Assembly (NCBI RefSeq): GCF_031127905.1
Contig: NZ_JARXIC010000018.1
Location: 1-64,000 of the forward strand
Source: Thalassobacterium sedimentorum
GTDB lineage: Bacteria > Verrucomicrobiota > Verrucomicrobiia > Opitutales > Coraliomargaritaceae
Length of the DNA: 64,000 nucleotides
Direction: 5' to 3'
The notes under the pieces: model-generated
The model's input: the letters and a program-made list of their open reading frames with translations, nothing else
What the model was told of the DNA's origin: nothing
Databases searched by the model: none
Program-made: the position numbers and the translations under genes
In this document: positions 19,366 to 27,850 of the stretch, in pieces
Numbering within the stretch: position 1 is the stretch's first letter
Layout of the letters: the number at the start of each line of letters is the position of its first letter

Positions 19366-20502
19366 ATGAATACAGCCATCCACTATCAATTCCTCACCGA
19401 CGCATCCATCCGCGTCGACAACATCACGCTGCGCCCCTGGCCGGATTTTACGGTTCTGGGCGACCCCGAAAAGGCCGACCCGATCGTCTGTGATCTCCTC
19501 GAATCAGACGACCCGTTTGCCATGCTGTGGCGGGGCAAGATCCCTGATGGCACGTTACGGGTGATAAAGTGTTTCCCGCAATGCCTGTGGCGCGGACTTC
19601 TGGAGGTTTCGCAGCTTCATACGGACTATTTTTTGCAATGGAGCGGACATTGTCCGGCGTTGATCGGCCTGATGGCCATCCATGAATCCAGACGGCAAAC
19701 AGATCGTGATATTGATCGTATCGCGGCACTCTATCGCGGGAGGGAAGAGAGGATGCGCGTGCTCGGCCTGCCGCCCACAAGGGAGGCTTTTCGGATCCTT
19801 TCGAAAGTGCCGGTGGAAGACTGTTATCCCGCCCAGCTAGAGCAACTCCGAGTGACCGTGAACGATCCGGCGCGGAGGCGGCTGATGCGGCACCTGAAGA
19901 CCATCACAACGGAAACGTTGGACACTTTGCAGCTCCCTGCAGAATGCCTCGACATCAATTTGCTTCAAATAAGCGCGGAGGCGCAGTTGCCCCAGCAGTG
20001 CGACTCGGTTTCCGAAGTCTGCCGTGAAATCATGCAATTCCGCCAGGTAACGAAAAAGTATCCGCTTTGGCCCTACAAAGGGAAAAATGTGACACTCAAT
20101 GATCTGGTTCAGGCTCGCAACCTTCTGGAGATACGACTGGCTTTGGGCAAGGACAACAGTCTGGCAAGGTTTCCGGCTCCGCCGCTGGAAGCGATCGGAA
20201 GTTCGAAGCTCGTGATCGAACCGCTAACCTCCGTTCGGGCGCTTTTCAAAGAAGGTAAGGAGATGAGCAATTGCATCATGACCTATGCACGCAGCATTCT
20301 GGAGGGAAAGCATTACGCCTACCGCATGCTGCATCCCGAGCGGGCGACGATCCTGCTGCGGAAGAATTTCGACAATTGGTATCCAGCAGAGATCCGGTGC
20401 CATGAAAACGGGTATGCCTCGGCGGACACCATCGACCTGGTCCACAGATGGGCCGGAGCCGAAACGGCAGGAAAGGAGGTCGCGGATGACTTCCCCTTCT
20501 GA
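19366..20502 (+). CDS. PcfJ-like protein 2 (tandem paralogue)
   Basis: A 378-residue paralogue of the preceding gene. Matching landmarks occur in the same order: WPDF near the N-terminus, LWPYKGKN in the middle, FPAPPLEAIG, and EMSNCIMTYARS with HYAYRMLHPERATILLRK at the C-terminus. The conserved cysteine (NCI) and the YAYRxLxPERAT block are kept in both copies, so both are probably functional. It starts 16 bp after the first copy and overlaps the next gene by 17 bp. Confidence 0.7.
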   Translation: MNTAIHYQFLTDASIRVDNITLRPWPDFTVLGDPEKADPIVCDLLESDDPFAMLWRGKIPDGTLRVIKCFPQCLWRGLLEVSQLHTDYFLQWSGHCPALIGLMAIHESRRQTDRDIDRIAALYRGREERMRVLGLPPTREAFRILSKVPVEDCYPAQLEQLRVTVNDPARRRLMRHLKTITTETLDTLQLPAECLDINLLQISAEAQLPQQCDSVSEVCREIMQFRQVTKKYPLWPYKGKNVTLNDLVQARNLLEIRLALGKDNSLARFPAPPLEAIGSSKLVIEPLTSVRALFKEGKEMSNCIMTYARSILEGKHYAYRMLHPERATILLRKNFDNWYPAEIRCHENGYASADTIDLVHRWAGAETAGKEVADDFPF

Positions 20503-20809
20503 ATCCTTCAAGAAGAAGCTGATGGGTCCGATCAATGCGCTTTTCAAGGAGGCCTTGGAAGGGGACGGCAGTCCCACCATGGCGAGCGGAGGGCGCAATT
20601 GGCAGCTCCCCGGAATGGGCAATTACGCAGGCAGTAGCTCAAATGTAGCGGACAAGGGACGGACCAAACCGAAGCTCGGCACCGTCGACGAAGCCGCATT
20701 CGAGGAAGCTATGCATGCCGTCAACGGCCTCGTCGGCTTGCGCTCTGCGAAACGTTCGATCCGGCGGCTGGCCGACTTTGCCAAGATCGAAGCGGAGCCA
20801 GACGACTAA
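20486..20809 (+). CDS. N-terminal part of a CbbX-like AAA+ protein (frame broken)
   Basis: A 107-residue reading with a good ribosome binding site (GGAAAGGAGGT) before ATG 20486. Residues 75-105 (AVNGLVGLRSAKRSIRRLADFAKIE) match the first helices of CbbX/SpoVK-type AAA+ domains. In that family this segment runs directly into the Walker A strand, which here lies in the next gene in the -1 frame. The two frames together restore the expected domain, so this is probably one gene interrupted by a frameshift, or possibly a coupled split gene. Confidence 0.6.
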   Translation: MTSPSESFKKKLMGPINALFKEALEGDGSPTMASGGRNWQLPGMGNYAGSSSNVADKGRTKPKLGTVDEAAFEEAMHAVNGLVGLRSAKRSIRRLADFAKIEAEPDD

Positions 20810-20811
20810 AG

Positions 20812-21531
20812 TTGCCCCAGTCCGAGGTCGGCTTCCACAGCGTTTTCTCAGGATCCCCGGGGACGGGGAAAACCACCTTTGCGCGGCTGTTGGGAAAGAT
20901 ATTGCACGCTCTCGGCCTCTTGGAAAATGGACACACGGTTGAAGTCGATAAGGCAGGACTTGTGGGTGAGTATCTCGGACAGACGCCGATGAAGGTCGAA
21001 GCCGCTTTTGACGAGGCCGATGGGGGCGTTCTCTACATCGACGAGGCGTATTCACTAACGCATGACACTGAAGACCTTTATGGCCGTGAGGCTGTCGATG
21101 GGATTGTCAAACAGATGGAAGACCGGAGGGGCCGAGTCGTCGTGGTGGCCGCCAGATACCCGCAGGATATGCGTAGGTTCATCCACTCGAATCCCGGCCT
21201 GAAATCACGCTTCAACCGGAGCATCTGTTTCGAGGACTACGATTCCGCCGAGCTGCTTTCGATCCAAAAGCAAATCCTGCGAAGCAACGGATTCGAAGCT
21301 TCCGAGGGCTTCTTGCTGCGGAGCGAATTGCTCTGGCAGAAGCTCTACCGCGACCGACTTACCTACGATGGCAATGCGCGCATGGTGCGGACCGCCCTGG
21401 AAATCGCATTGGAGAACCAGGCCGCCCGTCTTGTCCGCAAGCCGGACAAAGCGCGCCACGAACTTTGCGAAATGCTGCCCGAGGACCTCGACGGCGTAGA
21501 AGCCCAACTGAGGGAGGACCACGATGCCTAA
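20812..21531 (+). CDS. CbbX/SpoVK-like AAA+ ATPase (lacks its N-terminal helices in this frame)
   Basis: A 239-residue AAA+ core with Walker A SGSPGTGKTTFARLLG, a pore-loop segment LVGEYLGQT, Walker B GGVLYIDEAYSL, sensor 1 VVVVAARYPQDM and an arginine finger region NPGLKSRFNRSICF. This is the CbbX-like clade that remodels protein complexes. The frame is open upstream of 20812 (ARRLKLPQSEVGFHS), giving the linker that the family has before Walker A. With TTG 20812 as start, the first helices are lost. The TTG lies 2 bp after the previous stop. Confidence 0.75.
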   Translation: MPQSEVGFHSVFSGSPGTGKTTFARLLGKILHALGLLENGHTVEVDKAGLVGEYLGQTPMKVEAAFDEADGGVLYIDEAYSLTHDTEDLYGREAVDGIVKQMEDRRGRVVVVAARYPQDMRRFIHSNPGLKSRFNRSICFEDYDSAELLSIQKQILRSNGFEASEGFLLRSELLWQKLYRDRLTYDGNARMVRTALEIALENQAARLVRKPDKARHELCEMLPEDLDGVEAQLREDHDA

Positions 21532-22708
21532 AGTTCGAACCAGACCACCACACCAGCAACCCGACTGGATGGATTCGCTCCCGCCTGTTTTGCTAGATCG
21601 GGTCAGGCTCTGCGCCCGCGAACGACAAGTGCCCGTCGAGATTCCACTCATGGTCGGACTCGCGTCTATCGCCATCAGTGCGGGTCCGGGTATTGAAATC
21701 CAGTCCGGCAACAGGCGGGCGACTCGGGCCAATCTATTCGTGCTGCTCGGTGTCAGCTCGGGGATTGGAAAAAGCGAAGTCTTCAAGGACTTGCTCGGTC
21801 CAGTTTTCCGGTTCGAAGAGGCCTTGCATCAATGGTGGGACGAAACGCCCTGCGTTAAAGCGCGGGCCGGGGAAGAGCTTCTCAAGGCAAAGATTTCAGG
21901 GATGCGATCCGAAATCCGCAGGCTTTATTCCGGTGGCACGATGCGCCTCTTCGAAATGCTCCAACGGGCCGAACGCGCCCGGATGGCCTGCGAAGGCTAT
22001 CGCACGCCACCTTGCCTCGTGGCCGACGATTCGACATCGGAAGCCTTGGCGCAAATCATGCACCGTTCCTATGAGTCGATTGCCACGGTTTCGGCAGATG
22101 CGAGGTATTTTTTGAAACGGCTCGGAACGCCGGACACGAAGGAAGAATCCTTCTTCCTGAAAGGTTACAGCGGTGACTTGGCCCTGACTAATCGCGTGTC
22201 GCGGAACGCCGTCCGCCTCCGGCGTCCCTGCCTGACGACACTCCTGCTGACACAAAGGGACGCTCATGCAAAGTTCGTGGAGCGGACCCTGAGAAATCGC
22301 TCAGGTTTGCTGCCTAGGTTTCTGCATGCGTGTATTGGACATGCCGATACAAAACTTCCGCTAATAGACGGAAGGACGATCCCTCGCATCCAGCGGGATT
22401 ATGCCGAAATGCACCAGGCCATCTTGAAGGCATACCGCTTCGAGCGAACCTCGGCCATCGTCGAGGCTTCCAAGCAAGCCCGGGGGTATCTTCAGGAGAT
22501 TGAACAGCACTGCCGGGCAACAGCGATGACCGATGAAAGCATCCGAGGCGAAGTCCTGCGTCGAAGAGCCGAGCAAGCCTGGCGGGTCAGCCTTTGCCTT
22601 CACTTGGCGCGGCACGGCAACACCGCAGCTCTCCATCCCTTGGAGTTGCCAGACGCACAATCCGCCGCAGCCATCGTCGAGCGCTTTACGCAAATCCCTC
22701 AAATCTGA
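21524..22708 (+). CDS. DUF3987 family protein
   Basis: A 394-residue protein matching the DUF3987 layout common in mobile elements. It has helical LMVGLASIAISAGPG, the Walker A-like GVSSGIGKSEVF near residue 85, a Walker B-like PPCLVADDSTSEAL, then GYSGDLALTNR and TLLLTQRDAHAKFV. Such proteins are thought to be helicase- or primase-associated replication factors of mobile elements, though their activity is not established. It overlaps the AAA+ gene by 8 bp. It may support element replication after excision or transfer. Confidence 0.72.
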   Translation: MPKVRTRPPHQQPDWMDSLPPVLLDRVRLCARERQVPVEIPLMVGLASIAISAGPGIEIQSGNRRATRANLFVLLGVSSGIGKSEVFKDLLGPVFRFEEALHQWWDETPCVKARAGEELLKAKISGMRSEIRRLYSGGTMRLFEMLQRAERARMACEGYRTPPCLVADDSTSEALAQIMHRSYESIATVSADARYFLKRLGTPDTKEESFFLKGYSGDLALTNRVSRNAVRLRRPCLTTLLLTQRDAHAKFVERTLRNRSGLLPRFLHACIGHADTKLPLIDGRTIPRIQRDYAEMHQAILKAYRFERTSAIVEASKQARGYLQEIEQHCRATAMTDESIRGEVLRRRAEQAWRVSLCLHLARHGNTAALHPLELPDAQSAAAIVERFTQIPQI

Positions 22709-22723
22709 AAGCAAATCCGAAAT

Positions 22724-22918
22724 ATGAACGAATTCATCACTAATTTTGAAGCCATTGAAGTCCAAGCCCACGAGTTGACCGATACGGTCGAACAACTCAT
22801 CCGGCAGGTGCGGGACTTGAAACCTCAGGCCCGGAGCAAAGAACACGAGGCCAAACGGCACCGGCTCGAAATCGAGTTGCTTAACATGCGCGACTTTATG
22901 TGGATCCGCCGCGGCTAA
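22724..22918 (+). CDS. Small helical protein
   Basis: A 64-residue protein, strongly helical and charged (VEQLIRQVRDLKPQARSKEHEAKRHRLEIELLNMRDF), likely a single coiled coil. It is 15 bp after the DUF3987 gene and in the same direction. Function unknown. Confidence 0.5.
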   Translation: MNEFITNFEAIEVQAHELTDTVEQLIRQVRDLKPQARSKEHEAKRHRLEIELLNMRDFMWIRRG

Positions 22919-22935
22919 ACGAGAGAACCTGAGAG

Positions 22936-23289
22936 CTAGAATTCCCAGGATATGTCCACGCCGCCCGGGGCATTGGTGACGACGATATCCACACCCTGAG
23001 AGATCAGTGTCGGGTATTCCTCTTGGGCGACCGGTTCGAAGTCCTTCACATAGCTGTCCGAGCCCATGAGGTCGGCGACTTCCACGTCAACGACCCCGAA
23101 TTCGAGGAAGTATTGGTCTGCTCCAGAGGCCAGTTGCCGCAAGTTGTTGTAGATGGCTTTGGTCTGAGAGGTCTCTCGGACTTTTTTGAACGCCGGGATC
23201 GCCATCGAAGCCAGCAAGCCGATGATGACGACAACGATCATAATTTCAACGAGGGTGAAGCCGCGGCTCTTATTTTGGTATGGTTTCAT
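22936..23289 (-). CDS. Type IV prepilin-like / pseudopilin
   Basis: A 117-residue prepilin. It has a short basic leader ending in a cleavage site (KSRG-FTLVEIMIVVVIIG) with glutamate at position 5 of the mature protein, followed by the hydrophobic helix IGLLASMAIPAFKKVRE. The globular part is small and rich in D and V. It would be processed by a prepilin peptidase and sit in the inner membrane or a pseudopilus. The start at 23289 (MKPYQNKSRG) fits; an in-frame start at 23337 adds nothing. It is alone, opposite in direction to the genes around it in the mobilizable element. Confidence 0.85.
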   Translation of the reverse strand: MKPYQNKSRGFTLVEIMIVVVIIGLLASMAIPAFKKVRETSQTKAIYNNLRQLASGADQYFLEFGVVDVEVADLMGSDSYVKDFEPVAQEEYPTLISQGVDIVVTNAPGGVDISWEF

Positions 23290-23369
23290 GATATACATAT
23301 TTTTTAGGACTCTTGATGTTATGTGTGATATCCACAAACTTTAGAGCCGGGATTAAGCTAAGGTCAAGC

Positions 23370-23386
23370 TGTGTGTAAACCACACA
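23370..23386. promoter_or_regulatory. Operator candidate of the small Xre gene
   Basis: The inverted repeat TGTGTG-TAAAC-CACACA ends 3 bp before the ATG at 23390. A dimeric HTH protein bound here would block translation start or transcription, so autoregulation by the Xre protein is likely. Confidence 0.45.
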
Positions 23387-23389
23387 TGC

Positions 23390-23638
23390 ATGAAAAAGAC
23401 ACGAGAAGACGCCGCCCTCAATGATTTCGGACCACTGATTCGGCGCAAGCGGCTGGCTTCGAAACGAAAGATTTCACAGGACGATCTCGCCGGGCGATTA
23501 GCTCAGATGGGCATCTGGCTCGACCGAAGCGCGATTTCCAGGATCGAAAATCAGGAACGGGGCATTCTGGACTACGAACTGATGGCGATCTGCAAGTGCC
23601 TCAAGATCCGCCCATCAGAATTGTTCAAGCCACGTTAA
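23390..23638 (+). CDS. Xre-family HTH protein
   Basis: An 82-residue protein that is almost only an HTH domain (FGPLIRRKRLASKRKISQDD, then LDRSAISRIENQERGILDYELMAICKCL). It is the type found as a repressor in mobile elements. It is divergent from the prepilin gene, and the palindrome immediately before its ATG suggests autoregulation. Confidence 0.8.
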   Translation: MKKTREDAALNDFGPLIRRKRLASKRKISQDDLAGRLAQMGIWLDRSAISRIENQERGILDYELMAICKCLKIRPSELFKPR

Positions 23639-23690
23639 GCGCTGCTTCTACCTACGGAGGGTTGGGTGCAGCACGCGCGCCAGTGCATCC

Positions 23691-23873
23691 ATGGTGGCCT
23701 ATGATCCGAAGCGAAAAAGAAGCATCCGATTGAGCCAAATTGAAGGGTATGATTTTCTTCTGGACGTGTTGGTTTCATGCCAGCGCGGCCGGGAACTGGT
23801 CTTGCGGCTAATCGTAGGAATGCCCGACAGCTTTGAGCAACTAAAGGTTTTGCAGACGGTATGCGACATCTGA
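23691..23873 (+). CDS. Small hypothetical protein
   Basis: A 60-residue frame starting at ATG 23691. The sequence is plausible (RLSQIEGYDFLLDVLVSCQRGRELVLRLIVGMP) and in the same direction as its neighbours, but the upstream gap shows no clear ribosome binding site. No family recognised. Confidence 0.35.
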   Translation: MVAYDPKRKRSIRLSQIEGYDFLLDVLVSCQRGRELVLRLIVGMPDSFEQLKVLQTVCDI

Positions 23874-23961
23874 AGGACCGCTACGCCAAAACTAAAAATT
23901 GTTCCCGGACGGAGTGCCTCTCGGCGATCCCGTCCTCCTAGAAAACAAGAAAAGCAACGCA

Positions 23962-24405
23962 ATGATCCAAATAGAAGAAATCAACCTCACCCGCGGCCCC
24001 GCCCCCCAGTGGCTGAAAGTACTCCCTGAACCCTGGTCCTCGTTCAAACCGGCTACGACTCTCGGTGAACTCGCAAAACTTGCTCCGAACGCATGGCGCA
24101 TTTATAGCCGCCACTGTCTGAGAGATACCGTTGTTTACGGCAATCGCAGGCACAGTCTCGGTATCACGCTCAGCGAAGGGCGCTGGAGATTCCGATTTTG
24201 CGATGCGGTGAACAACGAATGCCTCGACCGGAAAGCAATCGAAGCGGCCCTACGCACGGTCGATGGTTCGGTGGAGCAAGAGATCGAACAGTTCTTTAGG
24301 GTGCTCGATTGGGAGGTCGCCGACATTGATTCACGAATAAGCGACGAGTCCAGCAGAGAGGCAATACGTTTCCGAGCACTGCAAGCATTCCTTGCAGATC
24401 ACTGA
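23962..24405 (+). CDS. Hypothetical protein
   Basis: A 147-residue acidic protein starting at ATG 23962 (MIQIEEINLTRGP); the upstream in-frame start at 23899 is less likely. It contains a possible helical hairpin at the C-terminus. No family recognised. It lies between a small Xre gene and a phosphatase in the cargo part of the element. Confidence 0.5.
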   Translation: MIQIEEINLTRGPAPQWLKVLPEPWSSFKPATTLGELAKLAPNAWRIYSRHCLRDTVVYGNRRHSLGITLSEGRWRFRFCDAVNNECLDRKAIEAALRTVDGSVEQEIEQFFRVLDWEVADIDSRISDESSREAIRFRALQAFLADH

Positions 24406-24456
24406 ACCGCGTCATTGAATCAACACCGATTCTGACAATCCCCACAGAGTAAGAGC

Positions 24457-25122
24457 ATGGCAACTTGGGCAATCGGCGACCTTCACGGGCACTACGCGCA
24501 TCTTAAACAGTTGCTGGAATTCATGCCACTTGCTCCCGAAGACACCATCGTTTTACTCGGCGATGTGATCGACCGGGGGCCGGATTCAGCAGCTGTATTG
24601 CGGAAAATCCACGAACTCAAGAAGGCCTATCCAGTGATTTTCCTGCGCGGCAACCATGAAGCGATGCTTCTGCAGGCTCGGCGCAACCGTGAGCATCTCC
24701 CGTTTTGGGTCGAGTGCGGAGGCGGCGCGACGCTTGATTCGTATCGAGCGAAGAGCTTCGATGACATCCCGGATGAAGACTGGAGACTTTTTGAATCCAG
24801 CCTTCTTTATCACGAAACGGACGATACGATCTTCGTGCACGCCAATCTTGATCCGAACTTGGAAATGAGCGATCAATCCGAGAGTGATCTCCTCTGGCGG
24901 TTCTACGATGGCCCCATCCGCCATGTTTCAGGAAAACTCGTAGTATGCGGCCACACCACTCAGGCCTCGGGACTGCCCGCTTTTGACAAGTGCTCAACCT
25001 GCATCGACACCCTCCCGGAATCAGGGGAAGGCTGGCTGACTGCCGTCAATTGTGAACAAAAGTCATTCTGGCAGGTTGATCATCTCGGTAACCGGCGGAA
25101 TGACAGTTTCTTGAGCTTATGA
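24457..25122 (+). CDS. Metallophosphatase (PrpA/ApaH-like serine/threonine phosphatase fold)
   Basis: A 221-residue calcineurin-like phosphoesterase. The three diagnostic motifs are intact: GDLHGH at residues 7-12, GDVIDRGPDS at about 36-45, and GNHE at about 67-70. Later metal ligands lie in FVHANLDP and VVCGHTT. Members dephosphorylate proteins or hydrolyse dinucleoside polyphosphates; which applies here cannot be read from sequence. It is cargo of the element and is followed by two hairpins. Confidence 0.88.
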   Translation: MATWAIGDLHGHYAHLKQLLEFMPLAPEDTIVLLGDVIDRGPDSAAVLRKIHELKKAYPVIFLRGNHEAMLLQARRNREHLPFWVECGGGATLDSYRAKSFDDIPDEDWRLFESSLLYHETDDTIFVHANLDPNLEMSDQSESDLLWRFYDGPIRHVSGKLVVCGHTTQASGLPAFDKCSTCIDTLPESGEGWLTAVNCEQKSFWQVDHLGNRRNDSFLSL

Positions 25123-25167
25123 AGCTCAAGAATGAGGAACAAATTTCGTTTTCACAATTTGTTCCTC
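25111..25167. terminator. Twin hairpins at the phosphatase stop codon
   Basis: TTGAGCTT-ATG-AAGCTCAA (25111-25129) includes the stop codon. It is followed at once by a perfect 12-bp arm pair GAGGAACAAATT-N10-AATTTGTTCCTC (25134-25167). There is no clear T-run, so this may be a terminator or mRNA 3'-end stabiliser; a recombination site is possible but not supported. The rest of the gap to 25336 shows no gene. Confidence 0.5.
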
Positions 25168-25335
25168 ACGGAATGTGCCGTTTAGAGGCATTTTCCTGCC
25201 CCAAAATGGAAGTAAGCCTCATCTTTGGGTGAGCTGTTCTCAAGTTGAATGAAGAAAAACGCACTTACGCGCGCAAAATAGCTTTCGTTCACAAATCGAT
25301 CTTACCATTCAGAAATCTTTCGATATCCTCTATAG

Positions 25336-25764
25336 ATGTCCCAGACGGCATCGAGAGCATATCGAAATACTGAAGTTCTAACGAACTCGGGAGGCTCTGC
25401 GTGCGCGATTAGGAGTGATAGTGGCGATTCTCAAGGGCAGGAGCGACTGGCTGAACTGATACTCAAGGCAGCGAGCCTCTGGCACTCAGGGAAAATTCCA
25501 AAATCAGTGGGATGCCATGAAAAAGAGGTGTCCGACTTGCGGGATGCCGAAGTGGAGTTGGATGACGTCTCGAAGCAACTCCTGAAAACTCTTCAGTTAC
25601 TTGGACAGGCGCGGCCCTGCGATTTGGCCAGGCATTGTGCAGTCTCCCAGCCTACAGTCCAGAGGCGCCTGAAAGAATTACTATTAGGAAATCTAATAGT
25701 AAAGCATGGAAACACGAAAGGCGTCCGCTACGCCCCACCCGAAAACAGAAAAATAGATGGGTAA
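25336..25764 (+). CDS. Winged-helix DNA-binding protein coupled to the recombinase
   Basis: A 142-residue protein. The C-terminal half is a winged helix (VSKQLLKTLQLLGQARPCDLARHCAVSQPTVQRRLKELLLGN, then a basic wing with VKHGNTKGVRYAPP) like ArsR/MarR-type domains; the N-terminal half is unassigned. It overlaps the serine recombinase gene by 8 bp, so the two are translated together. It could repress the recombinase or act as its directionality factor; this is inferred from position. Confidence 0.62.
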   Translation: MSQTASRAYRNTEVLTNSGGSACAIRSDSGDSQGQERLAELILKAASLWHSGKIPKSVGCHEKEVSDLRDAEVELDDVSKQLLKTLQLLGQARPCDLARHCAVSQPTVQRRLKELLLGNLIVKHGNTKGVRYAPPENRKIDG

Positions 25765-27850
25765 GGACATAACAGTTTCCACACAGAAATTTGAGAAGGC
25801 CCTGAAGGTCACTCGTGTCATCATTTATGCCCGTGTTTCCAGCCAGAAGCAACTGGACAACAAGGAAGAGGACTCGATCAAAAGCCAGATCCACTGCTGC
25901 CGGAAGTTCTGCAAGGAGATGCTGCGCGTCGGTGAGCGGTGGGAGATCGTCGAAATCATTTCGGACGACGGTCGGACGGGGCGTAACGACAAGAGGGACG
26001 GCATCAACCGGGTGCGCGCGCACACCTCAAGGGGCGACGCCGATGTCGTGCTGGTCTATGGGCTTAGCCGCGCCTTCCGCAACAGCCGCCTGGGGCACGA
26101 GTTCGACCAAGCGCTGCAAGAGAACGGGGTGCGGCTGGTCTCCACCACGCAACCGGGCGGAAACGACACCCCGTATGAAAGGTTCGTTCGGAGCATCTTC
26201 TGGGCGCTGGCCGAGTTGACCAGCAACATCATCGCCGACGACGTCCGCCGGTCCATCCTCACCCGACTGGAAAAAGGATTGACCCACGGCGGCGTGCCGA
26301 AGCCGGGATACGCCATTGAAAAAGGCAGGCTCTATATTGTGCCTGAAGATGCAAAGGTTGTCTTCCATATCTTTGAAATGGCGGTCAACGGCATGACGCC
26401 GATGGAAATCGTCAACGATTTGAACGAGCGGAAAATCCGCACAAGACAGCGCATCTCAAACAAGGGGAAGGTGACCGGCGGGAAGCGTTTCCGGATCGAG
26501 CACGTCCTCACTATCCTTCGGGATCCGACCTACAAGGGAGTCATCGTCCATGACGGCGTGGAATACCCTTCCGCCGCCGAATCCATCGTCCCCGAAGCAG
26601 TCTGGTCGAAAGCCCAGGTTGCCTTGGACCGCAGACCCAAAAACAAAGAGGCGATCGTCCAGAAAAGGGACAAAAACTTTATGCCCCTGAAGGGCAAGAT
26701 CCGCTGCGGCTGTTGCCACTCCGCCATGAAGCCGACCTTCTCCACGAAACGCAGACCGGACGGCTCGATGGAAAAATATTTTTACTACCTCTGTTCGAAG
26801 CACGAAAAGCAGGGAGACGAATCGACCTGCACGATCCGTAGGATACCGGCTCGGCTTCTGGAAAAACTCCTGCTGGAAGCCTTCGGGGAAATCGCAGCTA
26901 ATCCTGAAGTGGCCAAGCGCCTCATCGACAAAGCCCCCAAAACCAAATCGTCAAAAATCCGCAGGCTTTCCAAGGAGCGGCAGGCGATCCGTACGCAACT
27001 GAAAGAATTGGATGCCGAGGTCGAAAGGGTGACGGACAAAGTCCTGAACATGGCCGGGACTGCCGTGGGCAAGAATCTGAAAGACAGAATCGATGCCCTG
27101 ACTGAGCGGAAAAACGAACTGGTTTCTGAGGAAATTCGGCTCAATAAGGAAATCGACGCCCTAAAATCGGATTTGCTAGCTCCCAAGAAACTGCAGCACG
27201 CCCTCGCCCACTTCGCCGAAGCCGTGAAATGCCTCCCCGAGGAAGAGCAACGGGAACTCTACAAGCTCCTTTTCAAATCCATCATCGTCAACGAAGGCGG
27301 CCAGGCCAAAGATCCGATCGATGAGAACGCCCGTCGGACACGGGAAAGCCGCAGGCACCTCAGCGTCGAGGTGCGCCTTCGCACCGAAGCCATCCAAACC
27401 CTCTTCGGTGAAACCGAAACCACTGGAGGACGAAAAAGCGGTTTCACCCTCTCCATCGAAATCGCCCACTGCCGGAAGAAGCCGATGGAAAACTGCGCCC
27501 TACTCTCGCCCGTCCATAAAGAATGCGGGCATAAAGCACCGAAGAACCGGAAGCGCCCAAAGAAAACCGAACATGAAATCCACCGGGCGATTCGATGGAA
27601 AAAGGAGATGGAACGTTGTAATCTCGACCAAATCGGACTGGCAAAAAAAGTCGGATATTCAAAAGTAGCTGTGACTCACGTCATGAATTGGCTCAAGCTA
27701 TCTGCAGGAGCCCAAAGCATACTTTTGAAGCTGAGCGAACCTAGTCAAATTAGAAAGGTCAGTCGAAAGGCACGTAGCCGAATTCTAAAAAAGCAAACAG
27801 AATCAGCCCAGATAGAGATGATTCAAAAGATCATTCTGGCTAAACAATAA
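25757..27850 (+). CDS. Large serine recombinase (element integrase)
   Basis: A 697-residue site-specific recombinase that should integrate and excise the element. The N-terminal resolvase domain has the catalytic serine in IIYARVSSQKQ (S28/S29), and arginines in GLSRAFRNSRLG and ADDVRRSI. A recombinase domain follows (PKPGYAIEKGRLYIVPEDAK onwards), then a zinc ribbon with cysteines in IRCGCCHSAMK and YLCSKHEKQGDESTC. Next is a long coiled coil near residues 395-475. The C-terminal 90 residues are unusual for the family: they contain a ParB/Xre-like HTH (CNLDQIGLAKKVGYSKVAVT). Its stop codon directly abuts the stop of the convergent membrane-protein gene. Confidence 0.93.
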   Translation: MGKDITVSTQKFEKALKVTRVIIYARVSSQKQLDNKEEDSIKSQIHCCRKFCKEMLRVGERWEIVEIISDDGRTGRNDKRDGINRVRAHTSRGDADVVLVYGLSRAFRNSRLGHEFDQALQENGVRLVSTTQPGGNDTPYERFVRSIFWALAELTSNIIADDVRRSILTRLEKGLTHGGVPKPGYAIEKGRLYIVPEDAKVVFHIFEMAVNGMTPMEIVNDLNERKIRTRQRISNKGKVTGGKRFRIEHVLTILRDPTYKGVIVHDGVEYPSAAESIVPEAVWSKAQVALDRRPKNKEAIVQKRDKNFMPLKGKIRCGCCHSAMKPTFSTKRRPDGSMEKYFYYLCSKHEKQGDESTCTIRRIPARLLEKLLLEAFGEIAANPEVAKRLIDKAPKTKSSKIRRLSKERQAIRTQLKELDAEVERVTDKVLNMAGTAVGKNLKDRIDALTERKNELVSEEIRLNKEIDALKSDLLAPKKLQHALAHFAEAVKCLPEEEQRELYKLLFKSIIVNEGGQAKDPIDENARRTRESRRHLSVEVRLRTEAIQTLFGETETTGGRKSGFTLSIEIAHCRKKPMENCALLSPVHKECGHKAPKNRKRPKKTEHEIHRAIRWKKEMERCNLDQIGLAKKVGYSKVAVTHVMNWLKLSAGAQSILLKLSEPSQIRKVSRKARSRILKKQTESAQIEMIQKIILAKQ

